NCBI RefSeq assembly: GCF_024679245.1
Contig: NC_090186.1
Coordinates: 37,274,946-37,338,945 of the forward strand
DNA: 64,000 bases
From: Pseudorasbora parva
Lineage: Eukaryota; Chordata; Actinopteri; Cypriniformes; Gobionidae
Direction: 5' to 3'
Part shown: positions 47,133 to 59,129 of the stretch, one piece after another
Layout of the letters: each line of letters begins with the position of its first letter
How positions within the stretch are numbered: position 1 is the stretch's first letter
Made by a program: the position numbers and the translations under genes
Notes under the pieces: generated by a model
What the model was told of the DNA's origin: nothing
Database searches by the model: none
What the model saw: the letters and a program-made list of their open reading frames with translations, nothing else

Positions 47133-48196
47133 CAGGCTTGCCTAGGCTGCAGCCTAGGGGCCCCACGTGTAGAGGGGCCCCCGGATTGGCCAGCCTTTTT
47201 TTTTTTTTACTATTTATTTACTTCAGCGCAAACAAAAAAAAAAGACCCTCATTGGCCCTTATGAAACATAAAAAGCAGGATTGAATATATGTGACTTGGG
47301 TCTGTGCATCTGTCCAATCAGCTGCTGGTTTTCATTTAAATCACTATTGCTAAGGAAAGTATGATAGTGGAGCACAGAAAACGGAATCACTACACGCATT
47401 CTGGATAATATTGAATATGCCGTTTTTAAATGCCATTAATAAATGAGCGCACAAATGATGCTTGCGTGCACAGTAAATCCCTTCTGTGAGATAATCACAG
47501 ATATACACGTGAGGAAACGGCAGGCCGCGAGATCATTTTAAACATGGTAATATTAGGCTTCTCAATATGTGTGTGTATGCCAGTTTAGTGGTTCAATTGG
47601 GCCGGGGCTCTCAGGTACATAAGCCTGCTCGTTTGTGTCCTGATGTGCCTGCAGTCAGTTGCCTACTGCAGACATCCCAAGTCTTTCGGAAGTTCTGTGA
47701 GTCTCCCGCATGTTGATAGCGTGCGGCTCCCTGAAGGCCGCAAAATTGGATAAAATCTGCCGGAATCTAGAGTGAGCGATGCGTTCATGCGCGAATACGA
47801 GACAGGATACTCAAATCGTGTGTGGCGCGCACGGCAAAGAGGGAGGGGGAGCGAGAGACCTTGCGCGTTATTGTGCGTGCCTCATGTTTCAGTTTTTCAC
47901 ATATCATTTAAGACTCTTTTTTTTACCATTTCTTTGCAGAAAACTTTCTAGAAAGTGCCATTTAATGATTTATTTTACCCCAAAAAATTCACAGGGGAGC
48001 ATACCCCCGGACCCCCCCTAGGGAGAGCCCCCCCCCCCCCCCCCCCCCCACATTATAAATCACAATTTAACCACTGTGCCAGTTCACCATATGTGTGTGG
48101 ACCATGTATGGCACTAAATAAATTTTTCCTGTAAATCATAATGATTAAGGGGGGCCACACACAAAGAGCAGCCTAGGGGACCCTTAATCCGCCCCT
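47133..48196. mobile_element. Decayed hAT-like element with GGCAGCCTAGGGG ends
   Basis: The left end CAGGCTTGCCTAGGCTGCAG and the right end (reverse complement) CAGGGGCGGATTAAGG lead into shared GCCTAGGGG sequence. A 22-base C homopolymer lies at 48028-48049 next to CATACCCCCGGACCCCCC. No transposase frame and no flanking duplication was found. Confidence 0.6.
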
Positions 48197-48755
48197 GAGT
48201 ATGTATGTATCTATACAGTAGGTACAGTATCTAATGTTAGAAAGAATGCGTCGGGCACGTGTCACATGATCTCTGTGGTTGGAGCTGGAGGCACTATATC
48301 TGAAATAGATGGAAGCCTCCCCCATCACAGCCTGACATGCATCTCATCTGACTTCTGCTGAAAGATAATGATCAAATTCAGCAACACCAACACTGACCAT
48401 TTTATGTCAGCAATGATTACAGCAGAAAGACAGAGGCTATCTCCCTTTCAATACGCTGTTTGTCTCTAACATGGTAAATTCATTTCAATTTGCACCAAGT
48501 GCAAATAGCATGCCTTGTTGGCAAGTGCTATTTGCACTATAGCTTCACCTAACAATGCCTGTTTGGGTCAAACAAGATTTAAAAAAAAGACGCGCTCATT
48601 TCAGTGTCTTCAGGGGCGCAGTCAGTGGAGCATAAGGCTCAAATCCGAACTCACTCTTCTCCTTTTTTCCATCGTATCACTTCGGAAAGGCATTTACTTC
48701 CAATAAAAAATAAGAAAATGTTCTAAAAACGAAAATAAAGTGCCTAATGAAATGT
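48197..48755. other. No recognised feature
   Basis: Nothing recognised apart from short open frames. Confidence 0.4.
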
Positions 48756-48759
48756 TTAA

Positions 48760-50780
48760 AGGTGTCATGAACTTACTTAAAAAAATGTATACTGTTGTTC
48801 AAGGTCAACTTATGAGGTTTGCATGTTTTTACATTCAAAAACATCATAACTAATAAGTAATAGGCTATTTTCTACACTGGTTTTGAGGCTCTCTCCAAAA
48901 CGCTGGGTTTTGATGGGCGTGACGCACTGGAGACTTGGAAGTAAACGCCCACGGCTAGGATTGGATAACATTTGCATATTTAATGAGCTTCAGCCCCTGT
49001 CAGTTCACATGAGGGAGGGATTGTTTTAAAAGCGGCTGGAATAATTCTCTGAATGTCTCAAAAAGTCTCAAAACTTTGATAGTGTTATCAAATAAACACT
49101 ATTTATTTCTCATCCACCCGTGATTGATTGATTTCTGTTTATTATTTGGCCCGCCTCATCAGTGGATATAAGCGCAAACCACACACTCAGAGCACGCTTT
49201 TCAAACACAACAGAGATCAATAAATTAATCTTATTTCAAGATTCACCGGAATGCAGACGTGCTTACGTTTTGGTAGCCTGCCTGGGAAACACATCACCCG
49301 GGACATTGGGCTTTGTGAGCCCTGGGAGTCTGATGCCGAATCGCAACCAACAAATAAGGGATCTCAGTCTTTGACAGTGTGCTGGTATGCTCAGTTAGAC
49401 ACTTCATGTACACATAATCAATACAATCTGTAGCAATTCAATACTGTCGCATATAAAAAAACATGTGTTACTCACATAAGTGTGTTGCACCATTCCTGTC
49501 GTATCCAGTATAGTAATCAATTGGTATATATCGATCGGTAATATCATTTGTTTTCATTTTTCTTGTACAGTTTTCACTTTTCTTGTACAGCACTTTGGTT
49601 ACAACCTCTGTTGTTTTAAAACATGCTTTATAAATCAATAAACTAAACTAAACTATAGAAGGCACAGCATTGTGCTTTAATCTCAATATGTCTGCAAATC
49701 CAGTGTCGACCTGAGTCTTGTTTACAAATGATTATCTTGCGATCTTCAGTGTGTTTATTGCTCGGAAAAATGATCAGTTTAGCTGCACTAGTAGATGAAC
49801 GGGGCTACAGAAGGGGCGTATAGAGGCGGCGTTTCACCCTTCTGATACGTCATTTATTTGAGAGTCTCGTTTTCTGGGCCTGGTGTCTATAAAAGCTTTT
49901 CTTTTACTAACAAGGTGGTTTTTAGTTCTGAAACGTACAGGATATTCTTATATTACCATGACCTTTTATCAGGGTGCGAACTACGGGGGAGCTAGGGGGA
50001 GCTCGGCTCCCCTAAATAAGACATGGGCTCCCCTGAAAACGTGATTTGTGAAATTTGGGGGGGTCAAAAATATTGACACAGTGTTATTTTGAGGTGCAAT
50101 TTCAGCTTTCTGTAATGTGATCGTTGTGGATTATTATATGTAAAATTGCTAAAAATATATAATTAATTCATGCATGACATTCATGCATTAAAATCTAATT
50201 CACTTCAATAACGAACTATACATGCTGTTCTTGTCATGACCATCAAGGTACGGTGGCGCTGCGGTGCAAATTCCACTCATGTTTAGTACATGTCATTGCA
50301 AAGATTCATAGAAAAAACAAAAACGAATATCCAATTCTTGATCTTGGATTTCTGGACGAACAGCAGAGGAAGCTGACCCCAAGCCTCTGTGGTCGATTCT
50401 ATGTTAAGGCATGTTATTCCCAATTATGTGTTGTGGCTGGGTTGATATAGGTCTGTGTGACTATCGACTAACGTTAGTTGAATGTAGGAATTATGGTATT
50501 CTTCTGTTGCCTGACAAGTAACTTTAACCATTGTTCATGTGAACTCATAGACAGCCGGATGCTTTGTTTATAGACATTCTGTGGGCTTTGTGACCTATCA
50601 ATTCTTGTTTTTTTTTCTTCCTTCATCTGTGTGTGAAGGAATATACAAGTCCTCTTTTCCTCTTTTGAGGAACGCAAAAGCGCCCGAAAAAAAAGGGCTC
50701 CCCCAAATGCCCCGGTATAGTTCGATCACTGCCTTTTATATATGAGAGGCTCAAGGGAAAGTTGATTTCTCAGTTCAATA
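48760..50780 (+). mobile_element. TTAA-type element with AGGTGTCATGAAC start, interrupted
   Basis: Left TTAA at 48756-48759 is followed by AGGTGTCATGAACTTACTT. The interior has a tightly packed GC-richer part (48890-49330), including a 60-codon open frame from 49251. The right end near 50780 is truncated. A hAT element sits in its right part. Confidence 0.68.
49970..50731. mobile_element. hAT element, 762 bp, with 8-bp target duplication
   Basis: CCTTTTAT at 49962-49969 and 50732-50739 is a perfect 8-bp duplication. The ends CAGGGTGCGAACTA and TAGTTCGATCACTG are inverted repeats of hAT form. Subterminal GCTCCCCTAAAT/AAAGGGCTCCCCC motifs are repeated. No transposase is present. Confidence 0.92.
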
Positions 50781-53264
50781 TATGAAATATAATTCTTTCA
50801 TCTTACAGTTTTGTTAGTTTGTTAGCCAAGGTTCATGGTATTTAAACATGTTTTTTGAATAAAAGTTGGGTGCCATTTAGATCATGAAAAAAAACAGCAT
50901 TTCCTTATTTGTTATAATAGAAATCAAATAGAATAGAATACACAGGAAGTGTTCTAAAACCTTTCTGTTTGTGCCATTCTGCTTTAAAACACCTTTCCCG
51001 TAAATACCTTAATGTATTGTCTGTTCTCGTAGACCACTTTTTATTTGTTTTTTTATTCTGTCAAATACCTGGTCCCCATTACAACTCTGCTATATTTGAT
51101 CAGGAAGATGGAACGGAATGACATATATTATGTTATTTTCCCAGACAGCCAGTGTATGCATTTCATTCGTTCCAATCATTTTATTTCTAAAGATGCTATG
51201 TTTCAGTGGGGTTTTTTCTCAACTTTTTCTTGTTTGCAGGTTTTGCAAGAGGACAATGTGAGGATTATGACAGGTTTGCGCCTCTAAATTACTTTCTTTT
51301 TTTTTTGTCTCCATTTTGAGCCAAACAGAGCAATCCCAACACAAAAATGATTTCCACTTATTGTGTCCTTTTTGGAAAACACGTCTTCTTGAATGCATTG
51401 AACCAGTTCAAAAGGAAATCGCTTTTTATGTGCCGTGTTTTTTTTTAAAGTCTAGACTGTCTTGCTGTGAGGGCTTGTTGAAATACCTGTTGACGCTTCA
51501 CTACAATGATGTCATAAAAAACGGCCATTGCCAGTGCGATTGGATGAAGAAGGGAAGCGCCATCATGCATTTAATGCAACATTAACACGGGTCAAGAGTG
51601 AGTGCAACCTCATCGGCTCAGGGGTCGTGCTGAGCAGAGCCAGATGAGGGTATACAAGGAAAAGAATGAGTGTGAAGTAAAGCAGATGCTGCAGACCAGA
51701 GAATGAACGCACCACTGGAGCAAGAGTGGAGATCAGGGCAGCTGGACACATACAGCCTGTCGTCTGAGGTGACCAGGGCCGGGTGCCAATGGTTCTGGCC
51801 ATCTGCTCCAGTGTATTTGGGCTACTTTAACTCCATGTCTAGAAATGAAGATGGCAGCGAGCGGGGTGCGAGGGACTAATTAATAGTACAGCTCAGTGCT
51901 CGCTTCTTAGAGTGGGAGGAGAGAAGTCGTTCTCAGATGGCCCGATGTACCCTCAAATCATCTCCTTCAAAGATCGGTCGTGAGCCAACTCTCGTCTTCA
52001 CGAGCCAAACATTAGTCCTTTTTTCAGCCTCACTCATCCGACCCGTTGATTTATGACTCAATTCAATTAGCCTCATTCTGGCTCATCAGTCAAGATGGCT
52101 TCTAAGATCCAACCTGCCGTTGCGTCGCCTCCTTCTGCAGGCCCCAAACTATCTGAAACAATTATATCATGAATCTCTATAGGATTCTGTCCCGGTATTG
52201 ACCGAGCAGAAGGCTGTGCCAGCCAGCCGCTTTAGATGTGTCTATGCACAAATGCGGAAGTGATAACCAGTAATCCCACCAGCCCTCAACGTCGGCCTTT
52301 CAGAAAATAAGTAAATATTCGCAATTAATATTCATGACCCGCATGCCTGGCATTGTGCACTGAGCCGCTCACTGAAAGTAAACTTTCTGAGGAGAGAAGA
52401 CAAAAAAATGCACGAAAAGTCACTTTTACAAAATGGCCGTTTAAGTTTGCGTTTTATCCAAAGTGACTTTCAAAGAATACATTTTATCAGTGCGTTCCCT
52501 TGGAATCATACTCATGACTTTGACGTTGCTGGCGCCACTGTTTGAGTTTCAAAAATGGCTTAAAGTTTAGAAGTGTCATTTTCATGCTCATTTGTAATCT
52601 TATATATGACAGTATCCCTGTCATGCTCGTGAAGAGAGGTTGATGAGATTTATAATGTGTCCCCCCACTTCTCAATCGTTCATATGCCCCTGGAACTGAA
52701 AGTGATCTGTATTGTTGTGACAGAGATTTATTTTGCGCCCAGAACCTGCAGTCATCAGAATTGTCTCTAATGATGCTGAAATGGAGATTAATAACTTGTG
52801 TAGAGCTCTAAACTCTAAGACGCTTATGTAACCATCATCTTCATACAATGAGATCAGAGGTGACCAAACTGCAAAATTTGATAGGGATGGCTGGCAGTGT
52901 GTGAATTATTCACCTTTTGAGGGTCAAATTTAAGGGGGACATCAATTGTTAAGAGTATTATAATGTGATCATTATTTTTATTGCTTTAAATATATTTAGT
53001 ATTTTCGAATTTACTTTACTGCATGGACTACCTATAAGGTATTGATAACCCACGAAAAGACAGTCAAATTGGAATGTGAATACAAGTGTTTCAAGAGTTT
53101 GCCATGAATCTAAACTTCTATAGTTAATTTTTGGAAGCACAGTTGTTGAGGAAACTGTTCCCACACAGTAGTACAACAGCCCTCAACAGAAACTGGACAA
53201 TTCTCATTTTGAGCTATACTCCTCTTCAGTTTCTGTAAAAGTGAAAACTACGGAAAAGAGATGG
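50781..53264. other. No recognised feature
   Basis: Single-copy-looking sequence of about 2.5 kb. No motif-bearing ORF found. Confidence 0.4.
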
Positions 53265-53650
53265 ATCTCTTGTCTGGCTATCACCAGACCAAGCTCAATT
53301 TAAGATTGAACATTGGTCTGGAGAGTCTGCACTGTATTTTCTACTGCACAAGAGGTGTGATCAACGAGCATTATTCAAATGACTCTGTAAGCAATTGGAT
53401 AGTCCTTCAACCAATCGGACCACAAGAGGCGCCATCAATGGGCAATGACCGTTGTTTCTCAACCGATCGTTCCTCTATCTGCCATCGTGTTTTACCCACC
53501 TATAGCATGCCAGGTGGATAACCCAGTCTGCGATTGGCTCCCGCAAAAGTGTAACAGAAGCAGAAGAAATGAATGAACTGGTTTCCAGACTGAGTTGCAG
53601 GACAAAATCAAATCGCCGGCAGATCAAGCTGGGTTTACCTAGTCTTAGAT
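53265..53650. mobile_element. Probable MITE
   Basis: CTTGTCTGGCTATCACCAGA at the left and TTTCCAGACTGAGTTGC toward the right are partly inverted. The interior CCAACCAATCGGACCACAAG-type text is familiar from fish DNA elements. The boundaries are uncertain. Confidence 0.4.
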
Positions 53651-53682
53651 CTTTGCAATTCACAGAATTAACTGGACTCCAG

Positions 53683-55274
53683 TAGGGATGCACGCTATTG
53701 GATTTTTGCCGATATCCGATATGCTGATATTTTTCAGCTCATTTTGGCCGATGCCGATACCGATGCCGATATATGTTTATTTTTTCCCTTTGTTTGGAAA
53801 CAACACCATTTTGAGCAAAATCTATTTTTTTTCATTCTGGTTTCAGATTTCTGAGGTGTCCTTACTAAAAGGATTCTTTTTGAAGATAAATAAATGTTAA
53901 TAAAGTTCTTTTTATGATAAGAGTATATTAAAAGCTCTGAAAATAACAATAATAAAGTCAGTAATTTTTCACCCCAGATGCAGTTGTAACCTAAATATTG
54001 TATTTTTGGATTTAACGTTTGTGCACATGAAGTGGGGGTGGCATGACATCCATTGATGCTGTCTTTTAATTCTACAATTGTAGAGCTCCTTAGATTATTT
54101 TTCATCATCCATTTTGTTAAATTTTATTACAGATTAATACACTGTATATAAAAGTATTTAATTTACAAGTGTCATGCTTGTGATTTATGACATCATTACT
54201 GATTTGTTTATTCAGAACAAGAAGTAACTTCAATTTATTTGTGTATTCTACTTTTCATTGTATTACTGTAACAACAGCGCCCCCACTACATGTATAAATA
54301 TATAGAGGTCTAGCTGGAGGGCACTAGGACCTGGAGGAGCTTCTGCTGCTGTGGAGGCTGCCGCATGCGCTGGAGAGTGGGGAGCAAGCGGCAACCTCCC
54401 GATCTCTCTTGAAGCCAATACGGAAGTAATGTAAACTGCAATTCGTCAACTGGCCACTAGGGACAGGCTCCAGAAGGGAGCAGAATCTCATTGAGCCCCA
54501 TGTTAAAATTCTCAACTTTAAAGCAGAAAAAAACATGTTTACAGCCTGGTACAAATTGTGGTTTTGGCTTATAAGGCTAATTTTGATCTTCATGCCAACT
54601 CTGAGGGGGGTGAATTTTTTTATAACTCATTCGTTTACGTTATATAAAGCCTTAAGGTTCTGCATAATTAAGGGCGTGGTTACAAGTGGATAGCCATTTA
54701 TCCGCAGTCTATAGTTATTGCGTCACCTCAGCTCCGCGCACATCCTGCCTTTTTGCCCATCTTCTGTTATCCGGGAGTGACACGCGATGACTCGCTCACA
54801 AGATGGCAACGCCCAGCTCGGCCCTTCTTTAAGCTTCAGAACGGCTTATCGGAATCCTATGGGTGACGTCACGGACACTACGTCCATATTTTTTTACAGT
54901 CTATGGTGGGGAGACGCGATTGGGCTTGTTTTGGGCTAGTTTTGTTGTGAAAACTTGGCAAATCTGCTGCTGACGGTCACGTCCTTCTGTACGTGCATTC
55001 AGAAATTCAAGGCAGCATTTAAAAACAGTCAATATAAATCACTGTACATGCAATGTATTTTCTTGTTTTCACTTGAAGAATGACCGCAGTGCTGACATGG
55101 TCTCATCGCTGTAGCACTCCTTGCACATGTGAGTTATTGCAGGGGCATATCAACAGGTTATCATATCGGCAAGGCATATCGGCATAATGTTTTCACATCG
55201 GCCATGCCGATTTTTATATTTTATGCGTTTATCGGCCGATTCCGATGTCGTGCCGATAATATCGTGCATCCCTA
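53683..55274. mobile_element. hAT element, 1592 bp, with 8-bp target duplication
   Basis: GACTCCAG at 53675-53682 and 55275-55282 is a perfect 8-bp duplication. The ends TAGGGATGCACG and CGTGCATCCCTA are inverted, with repeated GCCGATATCCGAT / ATCGGCCGAT subterminal motifs. A second element is nested at about 54395-54906. No transposase was recognised. Confidence 0.94.
54395..54906. mobile_element. Nested element ending in TTTTTTACAGTCTATGG
   Basis: The interior of the hAT element changes character to a GC-richer segment. It runs from AAGCCAATACGGAAGTAATG through AGGGCGTGGTTACAAGTGGA to CACTACGTCCATATTTTTTT and ACAGTCTATGG. Text of this kind is familiar as a dispersed fish repeat. The left boundary is approximate. 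Confidence 0.5.
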
Positions 55275-55282
55275 GACTCCAG

Positions 55283-56975
55283 GCAGCGAAACATGGATTT
55301 GCAATTATCATTTTGCAATTCAAGGGAAAATAAAGAAGTGATATTTGCTTAAGTACAGCAATCAAGCAAGACTATGTATATGAAGGCTAACTTTTTTATA
55401 TTTTCACTTCAAGAAAACTTAGCACCCATATAGCTACAATAAACTTGATTTCTTGTACGTTGATGAAAAACGTATCTCAATTTGAGCTTAATTGATTTTC
55501 GTAAAATGTTAATATTATAATGACAAATGTGTCTGACCAAAGCCACTTCGACAACAGTGTTGAATTAAATACAAGGTTAAACACTAGTTGTTTTATCGTC
55601 ACTAACAATATCATATAGAACCTATACCTAAAATGTAAGTACTACTTTTAATATAATTGTTTTAATATGCCATTTAATGCAATGCATGTTTGTTCCATTT
55701 TTGTTATATTTTTATGTAGGCCCTGTGGTGTGCCATGGGATTTTTTTACTTATCAAAACTGTGGGAAAAAAGGTTGGACTAGTGGCCTAAATAACAGGAT
55801 GGCCTGCTAATCTCTCCTCTTCAGGCAACCGATCCATTTGTATCCGTATGGGCTGCTGTCAAGATCTTGGACACTGTGGTGATGGTGACACTTGTTTCCA
55901 CAGTTAAAATGGCAGGATACAGCTAATAGAAATGTTATCAACATTGCAGGCATAATTTGGTGGCAGAGGGCCAGTATTGTAAGGGATATTGTTTGGATGA
56001 CTCTAGAGACACGGCAACTTTCACAATTTTGAACTTGAAAGAATAAAAGAAAGTTTGCCAGTTTTGACAGTGACCTTCTGAAATGTGTTTACTCTCTGAT
56101 GGTAATGCAGAGAAACAGTCTCAGCAGCTGAGCTTGAAAGGAAACTCAGCACATTTGGAGTGAAAAAAGATTATATCGCTCAACCATGAAATGTGAACTG
56201 AGAGGTGTTTTCTTGGGTAGGACAGGATACAAGGTGATTTAACTCCCCAACTATTTTCCCACTGGCATTAATCGCCTTTATAGCAGTTGATGGTGTGCAT
56301 GAGAATTGTTTCTGGAATGATACAACAGCACAGGATTTTTTCAATATATAAAATGACTAGGAAGAATATTCTATCCTGAAGTATTCATGGGTCTATATTC
56401 ACACACTGTTCATTCTTCTGTTCTGATCAAACCTGTTAATCAAAATGCATCCCTAAAGATGTATAAAGAGTAAAATAAAGTTCTCAGATTTGTCTTTTAG
56501 ACATGGCTTTGAGACACTATAATGTTTCTTTTTCACTGCTTTCCTATCAGCTGCTGTCAGTGTAAATAATGCATTCCCTCTTAGAGAAATGGGCGATGTA
56601 GCTAACACATTCATTAAAAATCATTTTAAAGAGTCATTTAAAAAGCATAGAATCTGGACTTTACTAAATAAGTTGATCATTGCTTTAATAATACGTTCAT
56701 GCAGATTGGATACATTTTGTGCATAGACCATATTGGGCTTCAGTTCCTGTTTTTCATCTAAGCCTCGTAAAGAAATCTGCGATTATTGTGTTTCTCTTCA
56801 ATTTTCAGAGATATCCACATTATCTCGGGTCCAGCCAAACCACAAAATAAATGCAATCAAATATAATTGGCTGCAGTTATTGATGTGCATCTACTGACAA
56901 ACAGATTCAGATTGCAACTTACTAGTACCAATACTGGTACTGCAGGTGTATCCCCTCTCCCCCTCCCCCCGACTC
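55283..56975. other. No recognised feature
   Basis: Nothing recognised. Confidence 0.4.
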
Positions 56976-57192
56976 GAGGTTGCCAGATCGGAACGTTTGT
57001 AGCTGCAGCTGTGGTAACTAGAGCAGATCTGGCAACCCGGATGCCGAAACTACTGACTTTGTGATTGGTCGATAGGTGGAGGGCGGAGCTTCAGGCCAAA
57101 ACACAACATGACAACATCAACATCAGATGAGGGCTGTAACAACAACTTTTAAATGACAATATCCTGGTCGGACTACTGCTGTCAGGGATATA
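56976..57192 (-). repeat. Dispersed repeat, copy B
   Basis: Reverse complement of 44794-44996, and it extends further, to GAGGTTGCCAGATCGG. The end is an inverted pair GTTGCCAGATC ... GATCTGGCAAC, so a terminal hairpin is possible. Confidence 0.88.
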
Positions 57193-57313
57193 AATATTTG
57201 AAATTAACATGATTTCTTAATGTCTAGTGACATATCAGGGCCATTTTATGATTAATTGAAATACATTTCTTACATATTATTCCTTTAATATTATTGGAAT
57301 GTTACACATTTAA

Positions 57314-58538
57314 AGCTACCCTGTGTAACTTTTTTAGTTTATTCTTAGCTAAAAACACTTAGTTCTTTCAAAAATATATTTGCTCATTAATGTATATTTA
57401 CTTCTTTCAAGTAATAAAGTATTCTCGTAAGTTTATAATATGCCATTGAAAATACATACGGGTGAGGGTTCGGATGGCGGTCGCCGTGTTGCTTCTCCAT
57501 CTTGAAAGTATATTTGCCAAAGAGGGACATACCCGTAAATTCAAGCTTCGCTTTTCGCGTTTTTACACTCGATGGCACCGTGTCGAATGTGAAGAGGAGG
57601 ATTGCTTGAGGCTGCTATATGATGATGGCCCTTTCACACTGCACGTCGGACCAGCAATATTCCCAGAATATTGCCAGGTCGCCTTCTAACCACGTCCAAA
57701 AATTGATTACCGAATTCGACCCGGGTAGGGGACCTAGTAACATTGCGGGATATGTATCAGAGTCGCCAAGGAAGCGGAAAAGAGAATTAAGACGGCAACG
57801 CAACGGGCAAATCAACAAGACAAAAGTAAATACTGAAGTGGCCAAGATGGAAAGAGCTCATGAGGAGTAACGATTTTAAAAAGAACGCCGACGTTGCCTG
57901 CTTTCTTCTCGACAGGTAATATTAATTCAGCCTATTTGTGTATATTGGAAGTTTTATTGTTGCTTGGCTAATTATATCATGGTGTGCTGTGCAAAACACT
58001 AGAACGACGTCTAGGATAGTTTTCCTCGCGTCAATGATGAAAAAGTATTGTTTACCTTGTAACATAAATCCGTGTTCTATGACGGATAACATGAGATTAA
58101 TATTTAAATTGCATTATAATTTGTTTGCCTTACGCTAGTGGTGTTGTACAATATACAGAATAACGATAGCACTGATAAAAGTTACTTTACTAAGATTAGC
58201 TTGTATTCGTCTGGGAACCTGATAGCTGATGTTAGCAATGAACTGGTTTAAAATAACGAAAACGTAAAGCTATTATTCATTTTACATAGATTAATTTGAT
58301 CATAGATAATTTGGCAAATTAAATAACTGCAAAAGTGCAAATTATAATAGTTTTCAAAAGTAACCTCATCACTTGAGAAGGAACACTCACCGAAGAGGTC
58401 AAACTGAAAGCCATGACTAAATCGGCCACCGTAGGAGTTGAAACGAAATCGAAATTGAGAGGAACAGAAACTATTATTCACTTGATGGTCATATACCTTT
58501 TTACCACTAGATGGGGGAAAATATCACACAGTGTAGGT
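57314..58538 (+). mobile_element. TTAA-type element carrying a coding exon
   Basis: The ends AGCTACCCTGTGTAACTT and CACACAGTGTAGGT are flanked by TTAA (57310-57313, 58539-58542), 1225 bp. The interior carries an exon-like coding segment and a splice donor at 57916. Confidence 0.85.
57619..57915 (+). pseudogene. Basic coding exon with LLDR-type end, frameshifted
   Basis: One frame reads SPRKRKRELRRQRNGQINKT (about 57763-57822), a strongly basic stretch that could be a nuclear localisation signal. After a one-base disruption near 57845, the second frame reads KNADVACFLLDR and stops exactly at CAG/GTAATA (donor at 57916). I recognise this pattern (basic RKRKRE stretch, then a DAEVAxFLLDR-like end at an exon boundary) from uncharacterised, probably transposon-related fish proteins, but I cannot name the family. 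It lies within a TTAA element, so it may be a leftover of the autonomous partner or a captured exon. It is not functional because of the frameshift. Confidence 0.55.
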
Positions 58539-58989
58539 TTAAAGAATAATGTTATATTGTTAGAGCAAAAATAATGTTATGAAAATGTTGTATTAACATT
58601 ATCAGAGCCTATTAAATAAATTAATCACAACAAGAAAATTATTTTTTTTACGTTTCAGAAACATTGCAAATCCCACAACATTAATCAAACACTTTACTCT
58701 TAGCAGTGTGAACAAGTGTCACAGCAGCGGCTGAGCGAATGTACAGAGTAACGTCATAACATCATTTTAAACACACTCAAATGTATCTAATATGATAAAC
58801 AGAGAAGCGTTACACTGTTAGCAATTTCTGTAAATTTCACAGTAATTAACTGTAAAATGAACTGTATTTTACTGTAAGACAGTTATACAGTATGTTACTG
58901 TATTTTAAAGTTGCATTGTGGGAAATTTCCCATTGGCACCACTAAAATACAGTATTTTTAATTTACTGTAAATCAAAATACAGTATAAA

Positions 58990-59114
58990 AAAATGAGCGC
59001 GAAACCTAACCAATCACAGAACGGCTTGCTTGGCGAGAGAAAAATGAGCGCGAAACCTGACCAATCACAGAAAGGCTTTTATTTCCGCTTGGAGAAGGAA
59101 GAAAAAAGAAGAAC
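58990..59114 (+). promoter_or_regulatory. Duplicated E2F-like/CCAAT module upstream of an ATG mini-exon
   Basis: The segment ATGAGCGCGAAACCTAACCA occurs twice (58994 and 59043), each with a GCGCGAAA core (E2F consensus-like) about seven bases before CCAATCA. It lies directly upstream of the ATG at 59115. E2F plus CCAAT pairing is known from cell-cycle promoters. Activity here is inferred only. Confidence 0.5.
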
Positions 59115-59129
59115 ATGTCAGCTGCAAAG
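59115..59129 (+). other. ATG mini-exon with splice donor
   Basis: ATGTCAGCTGCAAAG is followed by GTTTGT, a usable donor. A 26-base exon-like segment (59364-59389; acceptor TCTGTCTTAG, donor GTGAGT) follows but would put a TGA immediately in frame. Confidence 0.35.
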
